From contig CALBJM010000331.1 in NCBI GenBank assembly GCA_937893225.1, forward strand, positions 1 through 64,000: DNA of 64,000 nt, read 5' to 3'. A model generated the notes under the pieces. The model had not been told where the DNA came from and did no database searches. It saw only the letters and a program-made list of their open reading frames with translations. Made by a program: the position numbers and the translations under genes. How positions within the stretch are numbered: position 1 is the stretch's first letter; each line of letters opens with the position of its first letter. Positions 57,299 to 64,000 of the stretch are shown here, piece by piece. The stretch is from an uncultured Erysipelotrichaceae bacterium (GTDB lineage: Bacteria > Bacillota_I > Bacilli_A > Erysipelotrichales > Erysipelotrichaceae).

Positions 57299-59565
57299 TG
57301 AAATATTTAATCTTGCTTCGAGGACTTCCCGGGTCTGGCAAAAGTTATTGGGTAAAAGAAAACAAATTAGAAGATTATACTATTTCTTCTGATAATGTTC
57401 GTTTATTGTTTGCAACGCCATCTATCCCGTTTGCCGCATGTTATAAAGATAGAGGTATTTCACAAAAGAATGATAAAGACGTTTGGGAACTCATTCATTC
57501 TTTAGTTGAACGTCGTTTAACGAACGGCATGACAACTATTGTTGATGCAACACATTTGACGGAAAAATCTATCAATTGTTATAAAAGCTTTTGTATGAAT
57601 AATAATGTGCGTTGTATAGTGCTTGATTTTAATGTGAATGTTGAACAAGCTATAAACAATGATATGTTGCGTAAAGGTACATGTCGTTATGTTGGCGAAT
57701 ATATCATCAAACGCATGAATGAAAATACCGAAAAGGTTTCTAAATGGGTTGATTATACAGATAAAGATCGTATTATAAAGGTGTTTAATGAATGTCTGGA
57801 ACCTGTTGATTATAACGAAAAGTATGATAACATTGTAATCTTCGGTGATTTACACGGTTGTTATGAACCTTTAAAGCAGTGGTTTGATAAGCATCCTGTT
57901 AATGATAAAACTAAATATATCTTCTGTGGTGATTATGAAGATAGAGGTATTCAACATAAAGAGTTATTTGGTTTTCTTTTACAACATCGTAAAGATTTTA
58001 ACTTTAAATTTTTAAAAGGAAATCATTCACGTCGTTTGTTGCAAATAGCTGAACGTGATAAAGATTCTATTCGATATCCGGAATACTATAATACACTTGA
58101 ACAGTTGAAAGATTTTGATCCTATTGAACTGAAAAAGTTTGTTCGGGATCAAGATGATATGATTTACTTCACATTTCGTAATAAAGTGTTTTGTGTATCA
58201 CATGGTGGTATTAGTTGTTTACCGTCCTTGAAATTGAATAGTGATGAATACGTAAAAGGTCACGGTACATATCAAATGGCGCATCAAGTCGACGATGAGT
58301 TTTTGTTTAATGTCTCTATTGAGAATGACAACATTTATCAAGTACATGGCCATCGAAATGTAAATAACGAACCTGTTCAAGTAAATGAGCATTGCTTTAA
58401 TCTAGAAGGTGGTATTGAATTTGGTGGTGAATTACGAATTCTTCAAATTAATAATAAAGGTGAATGTCATATACATACTATCAAGAATACCGTGTTCAAA
58501 CAATTGAATGATGATTCGAAGATTGTTAATGAGTTTAAGTATTCATCTTTAATTCGTAAATCTCAAAATCCTGACGGTATCAGTTCGTATAATTTTAACC
58601 GTGATGCTTTTTATGACAAAAAGTGGAACAACTTGACATGTACAGCAAGAGGGTTGTTTGTATATGATGATACTGATAAAGTGGCATGTCGTTCGTTTAA
58701 CAAATTTTTCAATCTCAATGAAGTAAAGACTTCTAGTCTAGATTGGGTTGTTAAGAATTGGCAAGGTATTACAAACGTTTATAAAAAGGAAAATGGTTAT
58801 TTAGGAATCATTTCTGTTGATGTTCGTAATAACGAATTTATTTTTGCATCTAAAAGTCGTACTGATAAAGAGTATGCTTTAAATTTAAAACGTATCTTTA
58901 ATGATAAATTGTCGGATGAACAAAAAGATAATTTAAAAAAGTGGTTACTGAAAGATATAGATAAACATGGTGGTAATGCATATTCTTTAGTTGTTGAGGT
59001 TGTTGATCCTATAAACGATCCGCATATCATTAAATATGATAGTTGTGAATTGTTTATGCTTGAAGCTTTTGTTAATACGTTTAAAGAAGAAACAATTTCA
59101 TATGACGCGTTAAAACAATTGCATGATTTAATTGGTTTAAAGATCAAGGGAAAGATTTGTGAAACATCAAATTTAAAATCAACAATTTATGGTTTATGTA
59201 ATTCAAAAGAACATGTTGAAGGTTTTGTTTTGGAAGGCTGTGACTTTAATGGAAAAGTGGTCAGGGTAAAAGTAAAAACAAAATATTATTTGATGTGGAA
59301 GAAGTTTAGGTCGACAGGTTTGTTTGATAGAAGTTTTGATTGTGTAAACGGCTTAACAAATGAACAACAAGTGTTCGCTAAACAAATTTATCTACGTGCA
59401 AAACAATTGATTGCTTTACAGGAAGGTCAAACTATTCAAACCAATGAGTTGATTAATGTAAATGCTGAAGTTGATAATTGCAATACATTAATCTATAAAG
59501 ATTTGATTGGTGGGTGGCATATTAACATTCCTAAAGTAATTGAATTCGTAGAAAATATGAAATAG
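57298..59565 (+). CDS. Polynucleotide kinase-phosphatase-RNA ligase fusion
   Basis: 755 aa with three domains. Kinase: P-loop GLPGSGKS at 9-16 and VDATH at 82-86. Calcineurin-type phosphatase: GDLHG (183-187), GDYEDRG (211-217), GNH (241-243), SHGG (301-304), VHGH (349-352). Ligase: FNLNE (471-475) and nucleotidyl-transferase motif KENG (497-500), in a T4 Rnl1-like context (ARGLFVYD then FNKFFNLNE). Kinase phosphorylates 5'-OH, phosphatase removes 2',3'-cyclic phosphate and ligase seals, so one protein could repair cut tRNA, as bacterial Pnkp does. It probably counters host anticodon nucleases. Confidence 0.88.
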   Translation: MKYLILLRGLPGSGKSYWVKENKLEDYTISSDNVRLLFATPSIPFAACYKDRGISQKNDKDVWELIHSLVERRLTNGMTTIVDATHLTEKSINCYKSFCMNNNVRCIVLDFNVNVEQAINNDMLRKGTCRYVGEYIIKRMNENTEKVSKWVDYTDKDRIIKVFNECLEPVDYNEKYDNIVIFGDLHGCYEPLKQWFDKHPVNDKTKYIFCGDYEDRGIQHKELFGFLLQHRKDFNFKFLKGNHSRRLLQIAERDKDSIRYPEYYNTLEQLKDFDPIELKKFVRDQDDMIYFTFRNKVFCVSHGGISCLPSLKLNSDEYVKGHGTYQMAHQVDDEFLFNVSIENDNIYQVHGHRNVNNEPVQVNEHCFNLEGGIEFGGELRILQINNKGECHIHTIKNTVFKQLNDDSKIVNEFKYSSLIRKSQNPDGISSYNFNRDAFYDKKWNNLTCTARGLFVYDDTDKVACRSFNKFFNLNEVKTSSLDWVVKNWQGITNVYKKENGYLGIISVDVRNNEFIFASKSRTDKEYALNLKRIFNDKLSDEQKDNLKKWLLKDIDKHGGNAYSLVVEVVDPINDPHIIKYDSCELFMLEAFVNTFKEETISYDALKQLHDLIGLKIKGKICETSNLKSTIYGLCNSKEHVEGFVLEGCDFNGKVVRVKVKTKYYLMWKKFRSTGLFDRSFDCVNGLTNEQQVFAKQIYLRAKQLIALQEGQTIQTNELINVNAEVDNCNTLIYKDLIGGWHINIPKVIEFVENMK

Positions 59566-59570
59566 TTGAT

Positions 59571-59606
59571 AAAGGCAAGAGTTTAATTCCTTGCCTTTAT
59601 TTTTAT
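59571..59606 (+). terminator. Rho-independent terminator
   Basis: AAAGGCAAG (59571-59579) pairs with CTTGCCTTT (59590-59598), then ATTTTTAT. Ends the RNA-repair transcript. Confidence 0.85.
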
Positions 59607-59616
59607 AAAATATTTA

Positions 59617-59643
59617 TTGACATTGATTTGCGTTTAGTATAAA
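59617..59643 (+). promoter_or_regulatory. Probable promoter
   Basis: TTGACA (59617-59622), 15 bases, TATAAA (59638-59643), 30 bases before ATG 59673. Confidence 0.45.
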
Positions 59644-59672
59644 GTTGTTGTAAATTAAATGAAAGGAAAAAT

Positions 59673-59870
59673 ATGATAACGATTTTTTGTGCATTTATAG
59701 GTTTTTTGTTTTCAGCTTTTGGCTACAACGTAATTGAGAATACAACAGCAATTCTTTTGTCTTTTCTGTTTGAAGTGGCTTTTGAGGTTGTAATTGGTGC
59801 AATTTATGTTATAGTAAAAGGTGAACGTGAATTGAAGAAACCTGATTGTTTCTTTTACAATAACAAATAA
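59673..59870 (+). CDS. Small membrane protein, 65 aa
   Basis: GAAAGGAA precedes the ATG. Two hydrophobic stretches (FCAFIGFLFSAFGYNVI, ILLSFLFEVAFEVVIGAIYV) and a basic end. Fifteen bases before the next gene. Confidence 0.65.
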   Translation: MITIFCAFIGFLFSAFGYNVIENTTAILLSFLFEVAFEVVIGAIYVIVKGERELKKPDCFFYNNK

Positions 59871-59884
59871 CTAATAGGTCTTAA

Positions 59885-60142
59885 ATGTTTACAGATAAAA
59901 CAGAAACGCACGAATGTAATTGTTTCACTTGCAAAAATAAAGACAACGTTGATTCGTTGGTTGGATATTATACAGGATGTTTTGATGCATTAAAAGAAGC
60001 AATTGAGTTGACAAAAGAATGTCAATGTGATAATAGGTTTGATAAAGATTTAGCATTTAAGTCTTTATTGGCAAAACTGAATTACGAACTTGAATGTAAT
60101 GGTGTTTTGTTGGAAGAAGTTGAGTTGAAAAAGAAAGGTTAA
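59885..60142 (+). CDS. Unknown 85-aa Cys-containing protein
   Basis: HECNCFTCKNKD near the N-terminus resembles a metal-binding knuckle; the rest is helical (YTGCFDALKEAIELTKECQC). It ends six bases before the M16 peptidase. Unrecognised. Confidence 0.62.
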   Translation: MFTDKTETHECNCFTCKNKDNVDSLVGYYTGCFDALKEAIELTKECQCDNRFDKDLAFKSLLAKLNYELECNGVLLEEVELKKKG

Positions 60143-60148
60143 GAAATT

Positions 60149-61444
60149 ATGGTTGATAAAGTTTGTAAACTGTCTAGCGGTGCAACGTTTTTGTATAATC
60201 AGCAAGAAGACGATCTTTCATCGTTTGCTGTTTTGTTTGATGTTGGTTCTATTGACGAATTGGCAAATGAAAAGAAAGGTATTGCACATTGTCTTGAACA
60301 TATGATGTTTAAAGGTACGAAAACAAAAACAGCCGCTGAATTTCTTAACTTAATGGATAAGTTGGGGGTTGAGTCTAATGCTTTTACTTGTTTTGATGCC
60401 ACTTGTTATCATGGTACATTTCATAACGATGATACAAAAGAAGTTATCAATTTGTTTGGTGAAATGTTAACTGAACCACGTTTCGATGAAAAAGATTTGG
60501 CTTTAGAAAAAGGTGTAATTCATCAAGAAATCATTATGTTTGAAAATAGTCCACAGGAACGTGCGCAACAACATGGTGTAAGTGTACTGTTTAAAGATAC
60601 GCCTTTTGCAAGGCCTGTTATTGGGTATTGGAAAGATGTTAATGCGATTACATCTGATGACTTGCGTTCATTTATGCATAATCATTATACACCCGCTAAT
60701 TGCATTATTGCATATTCAGGTAAAACACCTTTTAATGAAGTGCGCAATATTGTTGAAGAATTTACAAAGAAATTCTCAAATAATAATGTTGTATACGAAC
60801 GTGCGTCTGTACAGTTAAATTTAGGTGCTGATACTGTTGTTATTGAAGATAAAGAAACCAAACAGAATACAATTATGATTGGTGGTTCTTCATATACTTC
60901 AAACTCTATTGGTGGCGTTGCAAGCATCCTTGCAAAAGCTGTTTTAGCTGGCGGGTTGGCAAGTCGTTTAGTTAAGCGTATTCGTGAAGAATTAGGGTTG
61001 TGTTACTATATTGGGATTGCAAATGTCCCATCTATTAAAGATATTGTCACGCCACTAGTTGTTTGTATCACGGATAAAGATACAAAGATGGTAGAGGCTG
61101 AAATCAAAAAAGTCATTGCTGAAGCCATTAAAAACGGTTTTGAAGATGAAGAAATTAAAGCTGTTAAAAAACATGGTGAGTTATGTTGTATTCAGTCGAA
61201 CATCAACCGTGATGATTATGCAGTTCGTATGTGTACAAATTATCAAGGTACAGGGAAGCTACCTTCACAGTTGTTGAAAACTAAAGTGTCTCGTTTTAAG
61301 AAAGCTTCTAAAAAATCTATCGAAGAAGCTGTTGATAAAATGTTTTGTGAGACAACTTCTATTCATGTAATCAAACCTGTTGAAAAAGAGTGCGCTGTTA
61401 AACGGTTCTTTAAAACAATCTTTAACCGATTGAATGAAGAATAA
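60149..61444 (+). CDS. M16-family zinc metallopeptidase
   Basis: 431 aa. The inverted zinc motif HCLEH (H47, E50, H51) is followed by a third ligand E127 exactly 76 residues later (HQEIIMFEN), as in M16 peptidases (mitochondrial processing peptidase, PqqL, insulysin). The C-terminal lobe keeps the substrate-binding R and Y in SRLVKRIREELGLCYYIG (about 272-289). The length is that of a single-subunit 'processing' M16B enzyme, so it should cleave peptides or presequences. No signal peptide. M16 enzymes are rare on phages; target unknown. Confidence 0.92.
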   Translation: MVDKVCKLSSGATFLYNQQEDDLSSFAVLFDVGSIDELANEKKGIAHCLEHMMFKGTKTKTAAEFLNLMDKLGVESNAFTCFDATCYHGTFHNDDTKEVINLFGEMLTEPRFDEKDLALEKGVIHQEIIMFENSPQERAQQHGVSVLFKDTPFARPVIGYWKDVNAITSDDLRSFMHNHYTPANCIIAYSGKTPFNEVRNIVEEFTKKFSNNNVVYERASVQLNLGADTVVIEDKETKQNTIMIGGSSYTSNSIGGVASILAKAVLAGGLASRLVKRIREELGLCYYIGIANVPSIKDIVTPLVVCITDKDTKMVEAEIKKVIAEAIKNGFEDEEIKAVKKHGELCCIQSNINRDDYAVRMCTNYQGTGKLPSQLLKTKVSRFKKASKKSIEEAVDKMFCETTSIHVIKPVEKECAVKRFFKTIFNRLNEE

Positions 61445-61445
61445 T

Positions 61446-61628
61446 ATGACACACGAATTTCCTTGCGTACATGAGTCTGAACTAAAAAGTCTTGCATTGT
61501 TCATTGTTGCGACAATGTTATTGATTGCTTGTCTATTCGGTTTTTATAGTTTAGGTAAAAATGAAGCTATTGAAGCTTTATGCCAAAAGCAACATTATGA
61601 CTTTTGTGTAAAGAATAATAATAAATAA
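61446..61628 (+). CDS. Small single-pass membrane protein, paralog B
   Basis: 60 aa from ATG 61446 (GAAG upstream; ATG 61434 overlaps the M16 stop). Hydrophobic segment LALFIVATMLLIACLFGFY, then LGKNEAIEALCQKQHYDFCV. The C-terminal motif matches the protein at 6550. It directly follows the peptidase. Confidence 0.7.
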   Translation: MTHEFPCVHESELKSLALFIVATMLLIACLFGFYSLGKNEAIEALCQKQHYDFCVKNNNK

Positions 61629-61634
61629 CAATCG

Positions 61635-61679
61635 AATCACACGGTGTGTTTATACATGTCGTGTGATTTACTTTTTTTC
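61635..61679 (+). terminator. Rho-independent terminator
   Basis: AATCACACG (61635-61643) pairs with CGTGTGATT (61660-61668), followed by a run of T at 61672-61678. Confidence 0.8.
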
Positions 61680-61692
61680 TAATAGGTGATTT

Positions 61693-62097
61693 ATGGCTGA
61701 TACTGATATCGAAGAAAAAGTTTTACGGTATGCTTTAGCACAGATTGACGACAGTTATAGTTATAAAGAAGCTTTCAGCTTAACTGAAGAACAAAAACAA
61801 GTTTTAATTGAAATGAAAACTTGCACGCAGTCAGAAAAAGAAAAGTTGTTAGAAAAATATTATGCGGCTATTGAGTTTGAAAATTTAAAAACAGCATATC
61901 TAGAAAATTTGACCAAACAATATGTAAAGCATTTGAGAGAATGCTTAGATTTTTCTGTTGAGTTAGATTCAAAAGATATGCTTGAATTTGTTAAAGCTGA
62001 ACGTGATTTAAGGAAAGTTGATTCTGAAAAAAAGTTTAATAATGAATGGCTTTTAGAGCGTTATAAAAATTTCTTTAATAAAGATTTTATGTCATAA
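61693..62097 (+). CDS. Unknown 134-aa helical protein
   Basis: AGGTG precedes the ATG. Charged helices (DIEEKVLRYALAQIDDSYSY, MLEFVKAERDLRKVDSEKKF). Beyond its TAA the same frame runs straight into the metalloprotease-tail relic, so it may be a shortened fusion. Unrecognised. Confidence 0.65.
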   Translation: MADTDIEEKVLRYALAQIDDSYSYKEAFSLTEEQKQVLIEMKTCTQSEKEKLLEKYYAAIEFENLKTAYLENLTKQYVKHLRECLDFSVELDSKDMLEFVKAERDLRKVDSEKKFNNEWLLERYKNFFNKDFMS

Positions 62098-62364
62098 AGA
62101 AATTATAAAAAGCAAAAGATAATTAATGATAGTTTAAACAAGTATAATATAGATTTTGAATTGAAAGAATCTTTTGAAAAGAGTTGGCGAAATTGGAAAA
62201 TAAATAAAGATTTGATAAACATAAATTTACAGCCTGAACCTTTATACTCAACTACTTTTGAGGAATTGGAACGTTTTACTCAAACACTAGAAAAGAATTT
62301 AGGAAAGACTAGAAAACAAATTGTTCAAGAAATTAAAGAAATGATAAAAAGTGAAAATTTCTGA
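62098..62364 (+). pseudogene. C-terminal relic of a tandem metalloprotease
   Basis: In-frame codons without an ATG read KKQKIINDSLNKYNIDFELK and end with LEKNLGKTRKQI and EIKEMIKSENF, the same C-terminus as the gene at 62364 (LEKNLGKTREQI, EIKEMIKSKNF). The catalytic half is gone. A 39-base identical stretch (62275-62313 and 63169-63207) lies exactly one gene length (894 bases) from its copy. Confidence 0.75.
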
Positions 62365-63257
62365 TGAATGATACTTTAAACAAATTTATCAAACGTTGGT
62401 CTACACCAAATTATAAAAGAATGATGTGTTTAGAAGAGTCTTTTTATAAAGATTATATTGCAGCTTTAACATATTATAAAACTGTAATTGGTTTGTTGGA
62501 TGACTACACTTCATTTAAGAATGAAGAAGATAGTGTTATAAAGAACAATTTCTTTAAAGAATTGAATGCAATATATTTAAAAATAAATGATAAGCAACCT
62601 TCTATATCGTTCAGTTTTAATAAAAACATAAAAGAAATTTCTGGAAACTTTATGCAATTTAAATTTCCTGGAATCATAACTATTGCTGTATTTAGATTGT
62701 TTAATAAAATTCCTAATACAATAAGTGAAGGTGTTGCTTTTGTGAAAAAAGCAATTAATACTGATTTAACAGTTTTAATGTCAATTTTGCATGAATACTT
62801 TCATTTTTTGTTTGAGAACGGTTTGTCAACAGAGGAGTTTCAAATGCTTAACAACAATACTAAAGAATCTGAATTTAATTCATATACAAAAGAGTTAATG
62901 ATTCAATTATTGGCATCAAATGACAATAAATTCTTTTCAAAAGAAGGTGATTTAAAGAAAGCCTATCACGAATTTGAAGATACTATTGAAACAAAGAAGA
63001 ATTTGCTGCAAATTTGCAATGATGAGAAATTGATTCTAGATACATTGTTTCAATACAATAAAAGTTATGAGTTGAAAGAATCTTTTGATATAAGAGCCGA
63101 AATTGATATGTTAACGTTACGACGTACCAAACCTTTATATACAACAACACTTGACGATTTGGAAAAGTTTACTCAAACACTAGAAAAGAATTTAGGAAAG
63201 ACTAGAGAACAGATCTTTCAAGAAATTAAAGAAATGATAAAGAGTAAAAATTTCTGA
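62364..63257 (+). CDS. HExxH metalloprotease-like protein, copy 1
   Basis: 297 aa. ILHEYFHFLFENG carries a zinc HExxH; a Glu about 30 residues on (SYTKELMIQLL) could be the third ligand as in gluzincins. N-terminus WSTPNYKRMMCLEESFYKDY and C-terminal LEKNLGKTREQI are shared with the next gene and the relic. No signal peptide, so it acts inside the cell. Each copy overlaps the next (TGATG). Substrate unknown. Confidence 0.78.
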   Translation: MNDTLNKFIKRWSTPNYKRMMCLEESFYKDYIAALTYYKTVIGLLDDYTSFKNEEDSVIKNNFFKELNAIYLKINDKQPSISFSFNKNIKEISGNFMQFKFPGIITIAVFRLFNKIPNTISEGVAFVKKAINTDLTVLMSILHEYFHFLFENGLSTEEFQMLNNNTKESEFNSYTKELMIQLLASNDNKFFSKEGDLKKAYHEFEDTIETKKNLLQICNDEKLILDTLFQYNKSYELKESFDIRAEIDMLTLRRTKPLYTTTLDDLEKFTQTLEKNLGKTREQIFQEIKEMIKSKNF

Positions 63258-64000
63258 TGAGCGATACTTTAAATAGATTTAAAAGAAGATGGTCTACGCC
63301 AAATTATAAAAGAATGATGTGTTTAGAAGAATCTTTCTATAAAGATTATGCAATAGCGTCTACTTTTTATGTTGCCAATCTAAAGCAATTGGATAATGCC
63401 AACTATTTCAAATTTAATAGTCAAAATATCTTAAATAATTTTGTCTCTTTTCAATCGATTGTTGTACAAATAAATAACAAGCAGCCAACGTTATCCTTTA
63501 ATTTTAATAAAAATATAAACGGTATTTCTGGAAACTTTAACCAAATAATGTACCATGACCTTATAACAATACCTTTATTTCATTACTGTAACAAAGTACC
63601 GGAAACAATAGAAGAAGGCATTAACTTAATTAAGCAATTAATAAAAGAAAATGAATTGATATCAGTATCAATTTTGCACGAATACTTTCATTTTTTGTTT
63701 GAAAATGGTTTATCAACAGAGGAATTTAAAATGTTTAATGATAAAACAATGCGTTCAGAATTTAATTCATTTACAAAAGAATTGATGGTTCAGTTATTAT
63801 CTTCTAACGAAGATAAACACTTTAACACTGAAGAAGATTTAAAAAGGGCATATGAGAATTTCAAAGATAAATTAGAAACAAAAAAGAATTTATTACAGTT
63901 TTGTAATGATGAAAAATTAATTTTAGATACGCTAATCAAATACAATAAAGATTTTGAATTGAAAGAAGCCTCGGAAACAAGATGGCAAATAGATTTAATC
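63257..64000 (+). CDS. HExxH metalloprotease-like protein, copy 2 (cut by edge)
   Basis: ATG 63257 overlaps the previous stop and the frame is open to the window end (248 codons). It repeats WSTPNYKRMMCLEESFYKDY exactly and ILHEYFHFLFENGLSTEEF, while the part between them has diverged. The N- and C-terminal conservation with a variable middle suggests recombination or selection on the middle. Confidence 0.8.
   Translation, partial: MSDTLNRFKRRWSTPNYKRMMCLEESFYKDYAIASTFYVANLKQLDNANYFKFNSQNILNNFVSFQSIVVQINNKQPTLSFNFNKNINGISGNFNQIMYHDLITIPLFHYCNKVPETIEEGINLIKQLIKENELISVSILHEYFHFLFENGLSTEEFKMFNDKTMRSEFNSFTKELMVQLLSSNEDKHFNTEEDLKRAYENFKDKLETKKNLLQFCNDEKLILDTLIKYNKDFELKEASETRWQIDLI

Overview
The window looks like the accessory part of a large tailed-phage genome (a jumbo phage or close relative) from an unidentified, probably Gram-negative host. 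The evidence is a dense one-directional run of about 120 mostly tiny genes with 4-base stop/start overlaps, an rIIA-like GHKL ATPase followed by an rIIB-like gene, a MoxR/VWA pair, an RNA-repair kinase-phosphatase-ligase and an EcoRI-type methylase. No capsid, tail or terminase gene is present. The standard code fits: TAA, TGA and TAG all end genes. Promoters are sigma-70-like (TTGACA with TATAGT, TATAAT or TACAAT). Several lipoproteins and a DUF805 protein suggest an envelope with an inner membrane.

Layout. 1-1.45 kb, minus strand: an edge-cut gene and a broken LamG/fibre-like gene. 2-6.9 kb: a basic, probably nucleic-acid-binding protein and small unknown genes. 6.9-9.43 kb: no intact gene; the left part has short tandem repeats and a DnaA-box-like site, and 8.43-9.43 kb is dense in inverted repeats that look like one or two structured RNAs. 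9.4-28 kb (by eye more GC-rich): small genes, MoxR ATPase, VWA/HExxH protein, EcoRI-like methylase plus DUF262-HNH nuclease, rIIA/rIIB-like genes. 28-38 kb: mixed small genes, a degenerate serine recombinase and a first group of small tailed proteins. 38-41.8 kb: a cell-envelope module. 41.8-57 kb: a long array of about 27 small paralogs, interrupted by a DUF6291-like gene, two ankyrin genes and an HTH gene. 57-61.6 kb: zinc ribbon, RNA repair enzyme, M16 peptidase. 61.6-64 kb: tandem HExxH metalloprotease paralogs running off the right edge.

The most striking feature is a C-terminal signature, [DEN]-[IV]-G-x-x-x-[LCM]-x-x-[ILVF], ending exactly at the stop codon. About 48 genes carry it, including four broken ones. 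Most are 95-145 aa proteins in tandem; some are larger (140-233 aa) and otherwise dissimilar. It could be the closing helix of a widely duplicated fold, or a shared C-terminal sorting, packaging or degradation tag. Three members are broken by one-base changes in homopolymers and one is an internal-deletion relic, so the array is evolving fast, or its homopolymers were mis-sequenced. The second striking feature is the ~1 kb structured non-coding locus with a pseudoknot and GNRA-capped hairpins.
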